From Nocardioides potassii (GTDB taxonomy: Bacteria > Actinomycetota > Actinomycetes > Propionibacteriales > Nocardioidaceae), in assembly GCF_021648885.1 (NCBI RefSeq), contig NZ_JAKJHZ010000005.1, forward strand, positions 930,001-994,000: a DNA stretch of 64,000 nucleotides, written 5' to 3'. Under the pieces are notes generated by a model that was given only the letters and a program-made list of their open reading frames with translations, was not told where the DNA came from and ran no database searches. Below, piece by piece: positions 1-7,839 of the stretch (within the stretch, counting starts at the first letter, position 1; every line of letters starts with the position of its first letter). The position numbers and the translations under genes were made by a program.

Positions 1-164
1 GTCACCAGCCCGGCCTCCCGCAGCACCCTCAGGTGCCTCGAGACGCCCGGGCGTGCGATCGGCAGTGCGTCCGCGAGCTCGTTCACCGTCGCCGGGTGGT
101 CGCGCAGGATCTCCAGCATCGTGCGCCGGCTCCCGTCCCCCAGTGCCTGCAGTACCGCGTCCAT
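1..164 (-). CDS. ArsR-type winged-helix transcriptional regulator (3' part beyond window)
   Basis: Only the first 54 codons are inside the window; the gene runs off the left edge. The translation starts MDAVLQALGDGSRR and continues through TVNELADALPIARPGVSRHL, the helix-turn-helix of ArsR/HTH_20-type repressors, in which recognition helix residues around PGVSRHLRVL contact the operator. No sensor residues are visible because the C-terminal part is missing. The start is ATG; the hexamer TACCTT lies 6 nt upstream with no Shine-Dalgarno sequence, which suggests a leaderless mRNA. The gene is divergent from the antiporter at 229 and probably controls itself and possibly that gene through the repeats between them. 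Family assignment is firm; the inducer and target are inference. Confidence 0.8.
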   Translation of the reverse strand, partial: MDAVLQALGDGSRRTMLEILRDHPATVNELADALPIARPGVSRHLRVLREAGLV

Positions 165-170
165 GGAACC

Positions 171-222
171 AAGGTAACCGATCGGGTACGTACCCGCAAG
201 GGTACGTACGAAGCCCTACCCT
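171..222. promoter_or_regulatory. Divergent promoter/operator: palindrome GGGTACGTACCC plus repeated half GGGTACGTAC
   Basis: GGGTACGTACCC at 184-195 is a perfect 12-bp palindrome and GGGTACGTAC recurs at 200-209, with starts 16 bp apart. They lie between TACCTT (171-176 on the minus strand, a likely -10 for the regulator) and TACCCT (217-222, a likely -10 for the antiporter). This is where an ArsR-type repressor would be expected to bind. Operator role is inferred from position and symmetry. Confidence 0.55.
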
Positions 223-228
223 GAAGCG

Positions 229-1938
229 GTGGAGCTGCTCACCCTCGCCATCGCCGCACTGACGGCCATCGTCGTCGCCGCCGTGCTGTCGCGCCGCACC
301 GGCATCGCCACTCCCCTGGTCCTGCTCGTCATCGGCATCGTCGTCAGCCTCGTCCCCAGCACTCCGGAGTTCTCGCTCGAGCCCGACTGGATCCTGCTCG
401 GCGCGCTGCCCCCGCTGCTGTACGCCACCGCGGTGCAGGTGCCGGTCGTCGACCTGCGGCGCAGCCTGGGCATGATCACGTGGCTGTCGGTGACGCTGGT
501 GGTCGCCTCCGCGCTGGTCGTCGGCGCTGCCGTCCACCTGGTCGTGCCGGAGGTGTCCTTCGCGGCCGGTGTGGCGCTGGGCGCGGTGGTCAGCCCCACC
601 GACGCGGTCGCGGCCACCGCGATCGGCAAGCGTCTCGGACTCCCCCACCGGCTGATGACGGTGCTCGAGGGCGAGAGCCTCTTCAACGACGCGTCGGCCC
701 TCGTGGTGCTGCGCACGGCGCTGCTGGCGATCACCGCCGGCTTCAGCCTCGGCGACGCCGTCCTCGACTTCCTCCGCGCCCTGGGCCTCGCGCTCGTCAT
801 CGGGTTCGCCGTGGGTCATGCCACGGTCTGGCTGCGCAGCAAGCTCGCCGACCCGGTCCTGATGACCGCCGTCAGCTTCATCGTGCCGTTCCTCGCCTTC
901 CTCCCCGCCGAGGAGTCCGAGGCCTCGGGCGTGGTGGCCGTCGTCGTCGCCGGCCTCGTCACCGGGCACCACGGCGCCCGCCGGTTCACCGCTCGCGAGC
1001 GGCTCACCGAACGCACCAACTGGCTGACCCTCCAGTTCCTCGTCGAGAACGGCGTCTTCCTCCTCATGGGCCTGCAGGTCGAGGGCCTGCTCCGCGACCT
1101 CGACGAGTCCAACAGCACGTTCGGCGAGGTGCTCGTCGTCGCGGCGCTCGTGCTCGGTGTCCTCCTCGTGCTGCGCACCGCCTTCGTCGCCGTCCAGGTG
1201 CTGGCCTTCCGCCGGCAGCAGCCCAAGCTCGACGCCATGCGCGAGCGGCTCTCCCTCATCAGCGACCGCGTGGACTCGATGGCCGAGGAGCCCCGGGTGG
1301 CGGGCGAGCGTGGCCAACGGCGGCTGTCGCAGTTCCGGCGTCGCGTCCAGCGCGGCCAGGCGGACGTCGACTACCAGGAGAGCGAGCCGATCACGGCCCG
1401 CGGCGGCGCCGTGCTGTCGTGGGCCGGCATGCGCGGGGTGGTGACCCTCGCGGCGGCACTGACCATCGGCACCGACGTCGACGAGCGCACCCTGCTCATC
1501 ACGGTCGCGTTCGTCGTCGCGGTCGCGTCCCTGCTGCTGTACGGCGGCACGCTGCCGCTGCTGATCCGCAGTCTCGGCGTCTCGGGCGTCGACCCCGACG
1601 AGGAGCGCGACGAGGTCGTCGACCTGTTCGGCGACATCACCGGTCGGGCGTCCGACGCCCTCGGACCGATCGACCGCATCGTCATCGACGGCCAGCGGAT
1701 CGATCCGGGGGTCGCGGCCGAGCAACTGGGCTGGCTCGAACGGATCGAGGAGCGCCGTGGGGACACCACACCGGAGGCACTCACCCTCGCCTCGCAGCGC
1801 ATGCTGCTCCACCGTCACTACATCTCGCTGATGCGTGACGCCCTGCACGAGGAGCAGGCGATCGGCGCCTACAGCACCGGAGCGCTCGCCCGCGCGTCCG
1901 CCCTCATCGACGCTCAGGAGCTGCGCCTCGAGCGATGA
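229..1938 (+). CDS. Na+/H+ (cation/proton) antiporter, CPA1 family
   Basis: Membrane exchanger of protons for Na+ or K+, 569 residues. About twelve hydrophobic segments fill the first 430 residues. Diagnostic stretches are SPTDAVAATAIGKRLGL followed by EGESLFNDASALV (the ND-type ion-binding helix of CPA1 carriers) and WAGMRGVVTLAAALTI near residue 400. Between about residues 330 and 385 there is a charged cytoplasmic insertion, and a soluble tail of about 120 residues follows the last helix. This resembles NhaP-type proteins with cytosolic regulatory tails. The start is GTG, with TACCCT 6 nt upstream and no ribosome binding site, so translation may be leaderless. The divergent ArsR-type regulator suggests expression control. 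Cation specificity cannot be read from the sequence. Confidence 0.9.
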   Translation: MELLTLAIAALTAIVVAAVLSRRTGIATPLVLLVIGIVVSLVPSTPEFSLEPDWILLGALPPLLYATAVQVPVVDLRRSLGMITWLSVTLVVASALVVGAAVHLVVPEVSFAAGVALGAVVSPTDAVAATAIGKRLGLPHRLMTVLEGESLFNDASALVVLRTALLAITAGFSLGDAVLDFLRALGLALVIGFAVGHATVWLRSKLADPVLMTAVSFIVPFLAFLPAEESEASGVVAVVVAGLVTGHHGARRFTARERLTERTNWLTLQFLVENGVFLLMGLQVEGLLRDLDESNSTFGEVLVVAALVLGVLLVLRTAFVAVQVLAFRRQQPKLDAMRERLSLISDRVDSMAEEPRVAGERGQRRLSQFRRRVQRGQADVDYQESEPITARGGAVLSWAGMRGVVTLAAALTIGTDVDERTLLITVAFVVAVASLLLYGGTLPLLIRSLGVSGVDPDEERDEVVDLFGDITGRASDALGPIDRIVIDGQRIDPGVAAEQLGWLERIEERRGDTTPEALTLASQRMLLHRHYISLMRDALHEEQAIGAYSTGALARASALIDAQELRLER

Positions 1939-1941
1939 GCG

Positions 1942-3222
1942 TCAGCGACGGACCTCGCACTGTCGCAGGACCTCGCCGCTGAGGCAGCGGTCCCGGCCGG
2001 CGCCGCCGACGAGGTCGTCGCGACCCGGGCCACCCACGAGTAGGTCGTTGCGGGCACCGCCGAACAGACGGTCGCGGCCGCCACGGCCGTACGCGGTCAC
2101 CTGCATGCCGCCACTCACCGACAGGCGGTCACGGCCCGCGCCGCCGACGTACGTCAACGGGCCGGGGCGTCCCGAGAAGCTGAGCTGCTCGACGCCCTCG
2201 TAGCGCGCTCGCTCCACCCCGGCGACCGTCACGTGCTTGCGCGGCACGCTGACGACGTAGCGCGACCCGCGGGGGAACTGCCGCTTCGGCGCCCGCAGCC
2301 GGACGGCGTCGCGCCCGTCGCCGCCGTCGACCTCGACCGTCTTCCCACGGACCAGGTCGGCGCTGATCTCGTCGTCGCCCGATCCGCCGTGCACGCTCGC
2401 GCCGTAGGACGCGAGGAGGAAGTCGTCGCCCTCGCCGCCGCCGATCGCGCTCCCCTTCCCTTGAGCCGTCACGCCGTCGTCCCCGCCGTCGCCGTAGAAC
2501 CGGTCGCGGCCCTTCTCCCGCGAGAGGATCAGGTCGTCGCCCTCGCCGCCGCGCGCCACGTCGTCTCCCTCTCCGGGCTGGATGTCGTCGTTGCCGCCGA
2601 GACCGCGGATCCGGTCGTCGCCTGCTCCGCCGTCGAAGCGGTCCGGGCCGTTCGAGCCGGTCAGCTCGTCGTCGTACGCCGACCCGACGATGCCGCCGGA
2701 GTACGCCGGGACCACGATCGTGTCGTTGCCCTCACCGGTCGCCGTGCCGGCCGACAGGTCGACCACGACCGGACCGGGTGCGCCGTCGAACCACACCGTG
2801 TCGTACCTGGCCGGCCGGTCGACGTCGGCGACCTCTGCGGACGCCGGGTCGTCACCCATGTCGATGTAGTCGTCGCCGGGCCCGGGGGTGATGATGTCGC
2901 CGTCGTAGCCGTCGTCGGGCACGTACTCACCGTCGCGGCCGCCGAAGATCCGGTCGTCGCCGGGGCCGCCGACCAGTGTGTCGCCGCCGCCGGACCCGCA
3001 GATCGTGTCGTTGCCCGCGCCGCCGTCGATCCGGTCGGGGGCGATGCCGCCGAGGATCACGTCGTCACCCGGCGTCCCCACGGTCTGCACACCGGGCGTG
3101 ACCACGATCGTGGGCACCTTCCCGTCGCACGTCGTCTCGGCCGTGGCCGGGCCGGTGGTCAGGCCGACGACACCGAACGGCGCCAGCGCGATCAGTGAGA
3201 CAGCGGCAGGCATGCGTCGCAT
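1942..3222 (-). CDS. Secreted hemolysin-type (RTX) calcium-binding repeat protein
   Basis: The protein has 426 residues. It begins MRRMPAAVSLIALAPFGVVG and has a Sec-type signal peptide ending near ATAETT. The mature part carries many glycine/aspartate nonapeptide repeats of the GGxGxDxux type (for example GGAGNDTICG, GGPGDDRIFGG, GGAGDDRIRG), which form calcium-filled parallel beta rolls. A region near residues 300-360 without repeats may be a small beta domain. The last repeat ends close to the C-terminus at a CLSGEVLRQCEVRR tail with two cysteines. GAGGAGA precedes the ATG by 5 nt and fixes this start; the reading frame is open far upstream but only as antisense of the next gene. No type I secretion genes are nearby, so export is probably by Sec. 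Ligand and function are unknown. Confidence 0.85.
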   Translation of the reverse strand: MRRMPAAVSLIALAPFGVVGLTTGPATAETTCDGKVPTIVVTPGVQTVGTPGDDVILGGIAPDRIDGGAGNDTICGSGGGDTLVGGPGDDRIFGGRDGEYVPDDGYDGDIITPGPGDDYIDMGDDPASAEVADVDRPARYDTVWFDGAPGPVVVDLSAGTATGEGNDTIVVPAYSGGIVGSAYDDELTGSNGPDRFDGGAGDDRIRGLGGNDDIQPGEGDDVARGGEGDDLILSREKGRDRFYGDGGDDGVTAQGKGSAIGGGEGDDFLLASYGASVHGGSGDDEISADLVRGKTVEVDGGDGRDAVRLRAPKRQFPRGSRYVVSVPRKHVTVAGVERARYEGVEQLSFSGRPGPLTYVGGAGRDRLSVSGGMQVTAYGRGGRDRLFGGARNDLLVGGPGRDDLVGGAGRDRCLSGEVLRQCEVRR

Positions 3223-3318
3223 GGTTCTCCTCGAGGTGGGGCCCCCGGTCGGGGCAGCGAGAGTCTGACGCAGCGAGCGGGCCAGGAGTTGTGTGGAGAG
3301 CCGTCCTAGGTTGGACGC

Positions 3319-4158
3319 ATGGCCCAGATCCCGACGTACGACCTGAACGACGGCACCTCGCTCCCCGCGATCGGCTTCGGCACCTATCCGCTGCGCGGCG
3401 AGGACGGCACCGCGGCCATGGTGTCCGCCCTGGAGGCGGGCTACCGGATGCTCGACACGGCGGTGAACTACGAGAACGAGACCGAGGTCGGCGAGGCGCT
3501 GCGTCGCTCCGGCCTGGCGCGCGACGAGGTCGTCGTGGCCAGCAAGATCCCCGGCCGCCACCACGCGTACGACGACGCGATCGCGTCCGTGCGCGGATCG
3601 ATCGAGCGTCTCGGCGTGGAGCGCACGGACCTGCACCTGATCCACTGGCCCAACCCGTCGCAGGGCACGTACGTCGAGGCATGGCGTGCACTCGTGCAGC
3701 TGCAGGAGGACGGCCTGGTGCGCTCGATCGGCGTCTCCAACTTCACCGAGGAGCACCTCGCCCGGATCATCGACGACACCGGCGTCGTGCCGGCGGTCAA
3801 CCAGGTCGAGCTGCACCCGCGCTTCCCGCAGGACCACATGCGCGAGGTCCACCACCGGCTCGGCATCCGCACCGAGGCGTGGAGCCCGATGGGCAAGCGC
3901 CGCGCTCCGCTCGACGAGGCCGCGGTCACCTCAGCGGCCGAGGCGCACGGCGTCTCCCCCGGCCAGGTCATCCTGCGCTGGCACGTGCAGCTCGGCTCGC
4001 TCCCGATCCCCAAGTCGGCCGATCCGGGGCGGCAGCGGCAGAACCTCGACGTGTTCGGCTTCGAGCTCAGCAGCGCCGAGATCGACGCGATCAGTGGTCT
4101 GGCGGAGGACGACGGGCGGCTCTTCGGCGGCGATCCGGACACCCACGAGGAGATGTGA
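3319..4158 (+). CDS. Aldo/keto reductase
   Basis: NADPH-dependent reductase of carbonyl compounds with a TIM-barrel fold, 279 residues, close to the family length for the AKR5-like group. The catalytic tetrad is visible: Asp and Tyr in RMLDTAVNYENE, Lys in VVASKIPG and His in LHLIHWPN. The cofactor-binding signature SIGVSNFTEEHL and the C-terminal PIPKSADPGRQRQNLDVF loop are also present. TAGGTT at 3307-3312 lies 6 nt before the ATG and there is no Shine-Dalgarno sequence, pointing to a leaderless transcript. The substrate is not predictable. The neighbour downstream has its own promoter-like element, so this is probably a single-gene unit. Confidence 0.92.
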   Translation: MAQIPTYDLNDGTSLPAIGFGTYPLRGEDGTAAMVSALEAGYRMLDTAVNYENETEVGEALRRSGLARDEVVVASKIPGRHHAYDDAIASVRGSIERLGVERTDLHLIHWPNPSQGTYVEAWRALVQLQEDGLVRSIGVSNFTEEHLARIIDDTGVVPAVNQVELHPRFPQDHMREVHHRLGIRTEAWSPMGKRRAPLDEAAVTSAAEAHGVSPGQVILRWHVQLGSLPIPKSADPGRQRQNLDVFGFELSSAEIDAISGLAEDDGRLFGGDPDTHEEM

Positions 4159-4183
4159 GGGGACGCTCGTTAGAGTCGCGGGC

Positions 4184-4921
4184 ATGCTGAAGACCACCGC
4201 ACTCAAGCGCGGCGCGGCCGTCGCCGCCTGCTTGTCCGTCCTCGCGTTCGCCGGCTGCGGCAACGAGGGCGACGGCAACGACACCGCGACGGACACGACG
4301 AGCGAGAGCCCCAGCCAGAGCCCCTCGACCTCGGAGTCCAGCGAGGCCGGCGGGGACACCACGACGTGCGAGTACACCTCCGACGGCCAGGAGCCGGCGC
4401 GCGACGTCGACCCGCCGAAGCCCGAGGCCCCCGCCGAGGACACGCTCGACGCCACGATCACCACCAACTTCGGCGACATCGGCCTCACCCTCGACGCGGC
4501 GTCCGCACCGTGCACCGTCAACTCGTTCGTGTCGCTGGCCGACCAGGGCTTCTACGACGACACGCCCTGCCCGCGCATCGGCGACCAGGAGGGCTTCGGC
4601 ATCCTCCAGTGCGGTGACCCGACCGGCACCGGCGCGGGCGGTGCGGGGTACTCCTTCCCCGACGAGCTCAGCGGCGACGAGACCTACCCCGCCGGCACGC
4701 TCGCGATGGCCAACGCCGGCCCCGACACGAACGGATCGCAGTTCTTCCTGGTCTTCCGCGACTCGCAGTTCCCGCCGAGCTACACGGTCTTCGGCACGAT
4801 CGACGACGCCGGGCTCCAGACGCTCCAGGCCATCGCCAAGGAGGGCAACGACGCCTCCAACCCCGCGGGCGGGGGCGCGCCCAACAAGCCGGTGACCATC
4901 GAGAAGGTCACGGTCGGCTGA
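4184..4921 (+). CDS. Cyclophilin-type peptidyl-prolyl cis-trans isomerase, lipoprotein
   Basis: Protein of 245 residues. It has a lipoprotein signal peptide with lipobox LAFAGC, so it should be anchored on the outer face of the membrane. A Ser/Thr/Asp-rich linker of about 60 residues follows, then a cyclophilin domain from about residue 85: ATITTNFGDIGLTLDA, then FYDDTPCPRI, NGSQFFLVF and YTVFGTIDDAGL. The domain catalyses proline isomerisation and would help exported proteins fold. The usual Phe-His-Arg active-site strand is altered here (CPRIGDQEGFGILQCGDP), as in many actinobacterial secreted cyclophilins. TAGAGT ends 7 nt before the ATG (leaderless type). The 3' end overlaps the convergent osmC gene by 14 nt. 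Confidence 0.9.
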   Translation: MLKTTALKRGAAVAACLSVLAFAGCGNEGDGNDTATDTTSESPSQSPSTSESSEAGGDTTTCEYTSDGQEPARDVDPPKPEAPAEDTLDATITTNFGDIGLTLDAASAPCTVNSFVSLADQGFYDDTPCPRIGDQEGFGILQCGDPTGTGAGGAGYSFPDELSGDETYPAGTLAMANAGPDTNGSQFFLVFRDSQFPPSYTVFGTIDDAGLQTLQAIAKEGNDASNPAGGGAPNKPVTIEKVTVG

Positions 4922-5375
4922 GCTCCTCGCCGGCGTCGAGGTAGACCACGTCCGCACCGAGCTGCACGGTCCGCGAGACCGTGCAGAGGCGGTCGCGGGA
5001 CATCTCGATCGCGCCCCGCACGCGCGCGCGGGCCGCATCGCCGTCGGGACCGTCGGGGAAGGCGATGTCGAAGCTGACCCGTACCCCCGTCAGGTGGTTG
5101 CCGTGCTCGTCGCGGACCTTGGTGCCGTCGGCGTGGACGTCGTACGTCGTGCTGGTGGTGCGCTTGTGGGTGATCGCCTCGACGTCCATCGCGCTGCACC
5201 CGGCGATCGCGGCGAGCAGGAGCTCCACGGGCGTGAAGTCGGGGTCCTCTCCCCCGGTGCCCATGAACGTCTCCCCACCGCGGACGTTGGTCGCCTTGAA
5301 GCGTCCGGGGCCGATGCGGGTGAGCTCGACGCTGCGCGGGTCGCCGGTCGTGCCGTCCGGGGTCTGGTCGTCCAT
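4908..5375 (-). CDS. OsmC family peroxiredoxin-like protein
   Basis: Thiol-dependent hydroperoxide-detoxifying fold of 155 residues. Both family cysteines are present, the first in LLLAAIAGCSAMDVE and the second in SRDRLCTVSRTV, with the intervening KRTTSTTYDVHADG strand typical of the OsmC/Ohr superfamily. An in-frame GTG nine bases upstream lies inside the hairpin at 5380-5413, so the ATG is preferred. The stop codon lies inside the last codons of the convergent cyclophilin gene. OsmC proteins act in the cytoplasm on organic peroxides; the substrate here is inferred from family only. Confidence 0.88.
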   Translation of the reverse strand: MDDQTPDGTTGDPRSVELTRIGPGRFKATNVRGGETFMGTGGEDPDFTPVELLLAAIAGCSAMDVEAITHKRTTSTTYDVHADGTKVRDEHGNHLTGVRVSFDIAFPDGPDGDAARARVRGAIEMSRDRLCTVSRTVQLGADVVYLDAGEELSRP

Positions 5376-5379
5376 GCAC

Positions 5380-5413
5380 GACACCCTGCCAGAGCGCGCT
5401 CCGGCAGGGTGTC
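5380..5413 (-). terminator. 11-bp perfect inverted repeat between the 47-residue gene and osmC
   Basis: GACACCCTGCC (5380-5390) pairs exactly with GGCAGGGTGTC (5403-5413); the 12-nt interior contains the self-complementary GAGCGCGCTC. It starts 10 nt after the stop of the small upstream gene and ends 5 nt before the osmC ATG. It has no T-tract, so it is either a GC-type terminator or an attenuator/RNA element controlling osmC. Confidence 0.65.
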
Positions 5414-5422
5414 GGTCCGCGG

Positions 5423-5566
5423 TCAGCGCGCGGTACGACGTGCCGCGCGGCGGGCGCGGCGCTCCTCGCGGCGGGCGATCTCCACGTCGCGCAGGAGCGC
5501 GCGGTCCTCGGCCGAGTGAGCCCGCGCGTCGACGAGGCTGAAGGCGAGGTGCAGCTGCGTGGTCAT
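5423..5566 (-). CDS. Small basic protein of 47 residues, function unknown
   Basis: Translation MTTQLHLAFSLVDARAHSAE followed by an Arg/Ala-rich helix (REERRARRAARRTAR) to the C-terminus. GGAAGGA lies about 10 nt before the ATG, a 17-nt hairpin lies in the leader and a strong inverted repeat follows the stop, so it is organised as a real transcription unit although very short. The amphipathic, highly basic tail suggests nucleic acid or membrane binding, but I do not recognise a family. Its frame does not overlap any other credible gene. Confidence 0.6.
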   Translation of the reverse strand: MTTQLHLAFSLVDARAHSAEDRALLRDVEIARREERRARRAARRTAR

Positions 5567-5583
5567 GGGAGATCTGTCCTTCC

Positions 5584-5600
5584 GAGGGCTTCCGGCCCTC
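5584..5600 (-). promoter_or_regulatory. Leader hairpin before the 47-residue gene
   Basis: GAGGGC (5584-5589) pairs perfectly with GCCCTC (5595-5600) around a 5-nt loop. On the minus-strand transcript it sits just upstream of the GGAAGGA ribosome binding site, where it could influence initiation or mRNA stability. From here to 5738 I see no gene. Confidence 0.4.
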
Positions 5601-5738
5601 ATGTGCGTGACGGTGGAGTAAGAAGTACCCGCTCCTTTGCGGCCCTTACATGGTAGAGAACCGCGCGCCCCGCTCCGGCATTCCCGGCGTCGTGATCTCG
5701 GACACCGGTCGTGACCGCGTCGGGGCTAGGGTGCGAGC

Positions 5739-6578
5739 GTGACCATCGAGCGTGCGAGGCGGCCCGGACCGTCGGTGAGGACCCGCGTCGTCGAGCACGC
5801 CGGCCACGGCGACGAGGCGGCCGAGATCGCGCGCGAGGACCGGCTCGTGACCGAGGAGCCCCTCGAGATCCGCGTCCGGACCGGTGGCCTCGAGCCGCGG
5901 CGGGCCTGGGTCACGATGCGCACCCCGGGCCACGACTTCGAGCTCGCTGCCGGCTGGCTGGTCAACGAGGGCGTGGCGGCACCGGGAGCGATCGAGCAGG
6001 TCGCCTACTGCACCGACACCGACCTCGACCCGGAGCAGGAGTTCAACGTCGTCACCGTCGCCCTGCGCGGCGCGGCCGACCTGCCGCACCGCCACACCGC
6101 CGCGTCCGCGGGCTCATCGGCGTGCGGCGTGTGCGGGAAGGACAGCGTGGCGGAGGCCCTGCAGGTCCGGTCCGCCGCACCGTGGCCGGGAGCGCGCCCC
6201 GACGCGGACGTCGTACGACGGCTGCCGGAGGCGCTGCGTGAGCGACAGGACCTCTTCGCCCGGACGGGCGGCGTGCACGCGGCCGGCCTGGCCGAGGCCG
6301 ACGGGACGCTGCTGGTGGTGCGCGAGGACGTCGGGCGGCACAACGCCGTCGACAAGGTCGTCGGTGCCCGGGTGCTCGCGGGCGAGCCTGCGGCGGCTGC
6401 GTGCCTCGTGCTGAGCGGCCGCGTGGGCTTCGAGCTGGTGCAGAAGGCAGCGGCGAGCGGGATCGGCTCGATCGTGGCCGTCGGGGCGCCCACGAGCCTC
6501 GCCGCGAGGCTGGCGAACGAGGCCGGGATCGCGCTCTGGGGCTTCACCTCGCCGGGTCGTTCGGTGAACTACTGCTGA
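5739..6578 (+). CDS. fdhD: Formate dehydrogenase accessory sulfurtransferase FdhD
   Basis: FdhD transfers sulfur from a cysteine desulfurase to the molybdenum cofactor so that formate dehydrogenase becomes active. The 279-residue protein has the family landmarks: EEPLEIRVRTGG near the N-terminus, HDFELAAGWLVNEG, the cysteine pair in SSACGVCGKDS that carries the sulfur, LFARTGGVHAAGL, REDVGRHNAVDKVVG and the C-terminal LSGRVGFELVQKAA. TAGGGT (5727-5732) lies 6 nt before the GTG start, another leaderless arrangement. No formate dehydrogenase gene is in this window, so the enzyme it serves must be encoded elsewhere. Confidence 0.95.
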   Translation: MTIERARRPGPSVRTRVVEHAGHGDEAAEIAREDRLVTEEPLEIRVRTGGLEPRRAWVTMRTPGHDFELAAGWLVNEGVAAPGAIEQVAYCTDTDLDPEQEFNVVTVALRGAADLPHRHTAASAGSSACGVCGKDSVAEALQVRSAAPWPGARPDADVVRRLPEALRERQDLFARTGGVHAAGLAEADGTLLVVREDVGRHNAVDKVVGARVLAGEPAAAACLVLSGRVGFELVQKAAASGIGSIVAVGAPTSLAARLANEAGIALWGFTSPGRSVNYC

Positions 6579-6642
6579 GCCTTGATCCTCGCTGGCGGCG
6601 TGGTGGCCCGCGGGTGTCGGTGCCGCGTCATACGGTCGCCCC

Positions 6643-7839
6643 GTGCGCATCCTCCACACGTCCGACTGGCACCTGGGGAGGTCCTTCCACCGTGAGGACC
6701 TCCTGGGCCACCAGGGTGCGTTCATCGACCACCTGATCGACGTCGTGGAGGCCGAGAAGGTCGACGTCGTCGTCGTCTCGGGCGACGTCTACGACAGGGC
6801 GCTCCCGCACGTCGACGCCGTCGCCCTCGCCGACGAGACCTTCGCCCGTCTCGCCGCCTCCCGTGCCCGCGTCGTGGTCAGCAGCGGCAACCATGACAGC
6901 GCCCAGCGGCTCGGGTTCGGCGCGCGCCTGATGGACCACGCCGGCGTCCACGTCCGCACCGACGCCTCGTCGGTCGGCACGCCCGTCGTGCTCAAGGACC
7001 GCCACGGCGACGTGGCCATCCACGCGATCCCCTACCTCGACCCGTCCGCGCTCCTCGACCCCTGGTCGCTGGGCCACCGCAGCCACGAGGCGGCGCTGGC
7101 CGAGGCCATGAGGCGCGTCCGCGCCGACCTCGCGTCCCGCGGTCCGAAGGCGCGTTCCGTGGTGCTCGCCCACGCCTTCGTCGCCGGCGCCGAGCCGTCG
7201 GAGTCCGAGCGGGACATCAGCGTCGGTGGCGTGTCCCGTGTGGCGACCAGCGTCTTCGACGGCATCGACTACACCGCGCTCGGCCACCTCCACGGCTCGC
7301 ACGTCCTCTCCCCCGGCCTGCGCTACTCCGGCTCGCCGTTGGCCTACTCGTTCTCCGAGGCCGACCAGGTCAAGGGGTCGTGGCTGGTCGAGCTCACCGC
7401 CAAGGGCTTCGGCAGCGCGAGCTGGATCGACGCCCCGGTCCCCCGCCGGCTCTCGCGCATCACGGGCAGGCTCGCCGAGCTCCTGAAGGACCCGACCCTC
7501 GCCGACCGCGAGGACGACTGGCTCCAGGTGACCCTCACCGACGTCCCGCGACCGGCCCGCGCGATGGAGCAGCTGCGGCGACGGTTCCCGCACACGCTGG
7601 TGCTGCAGTTCCCGCCGCCCGCCGCGGACCCGAAGGCACCGCCGCGTCCGGCCTCGGGCACGAGCGACCACGCGATCGCCCTCGACTTCGTCCGCCACGT
7701 GCGCGGCAGCAAGGCCACCAAGGCCGAGGCCGCGCTGCTCCAGGAGGCCGTCGACGGCTGCTGCCACGACCCCGACCAGGACGTGCTGATCGGCGTCGCC
7801 GAGAAGGCCGCAACAGTCGAGGCGGGTGGGGCCGGGTGA
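6643..7839 (+). CDS. sbcD: Exonuclease SbcCD, D subunit (Mre11-type nuclease)
   Basis: Metallophosphoesterase subunit of the SbcCD complex, which opens DNA hairpins and trims DNA ends. The five phosphoesterase motifs are all readable in 398 residues: DWHLGRSFH, VVSGDVYDR, SSGNHDSAQ, LAHAFVAGA and ALGHLHGSH, which bind the two manganese ions. The C-terminal third is the capping domain that contacts SbcC. The GTG start has TACGGT (6631-6636) 6 nt upstream and no ribosome binding site. The stop overlaps the GTG of sbcC (GTGA), so the subunits are translationally coupled. Confidence 0.96.
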   Translation: MRILHTSDWHLGRSFHREDLLGHQGAFIDHLIDVVEAEKVDVVVVSGDVYDRALPHVDAVALADETFARLAASRARVVVSSGNHDSAQRLGFGARLMDHAGVHVRTDASSVGTPVVLKDRHGDVAIHAIPYLDPSALLDPWSLGHRSHEAALAEAMRRVRADLASRGPKARSVVLAHAFVAGAEPSESERDISVGGVSRVATSVFDGIDYTALGHLHGSHVLSPGLRYSGSPLAYSFSEADQVKGSWLVELTAKGFGSASWIDAPVPRRLSRITGRLAELLKDPTLADREDDWLQVTLTDVPRPARAMEQLRRRFPHTLVLQFPPPAADPKAPPRPASGTSDHAIALDFVRHVRGSKATKAEAALLQEAVDGCCHDPDQDVLIGVAEKAATVEAGGAG

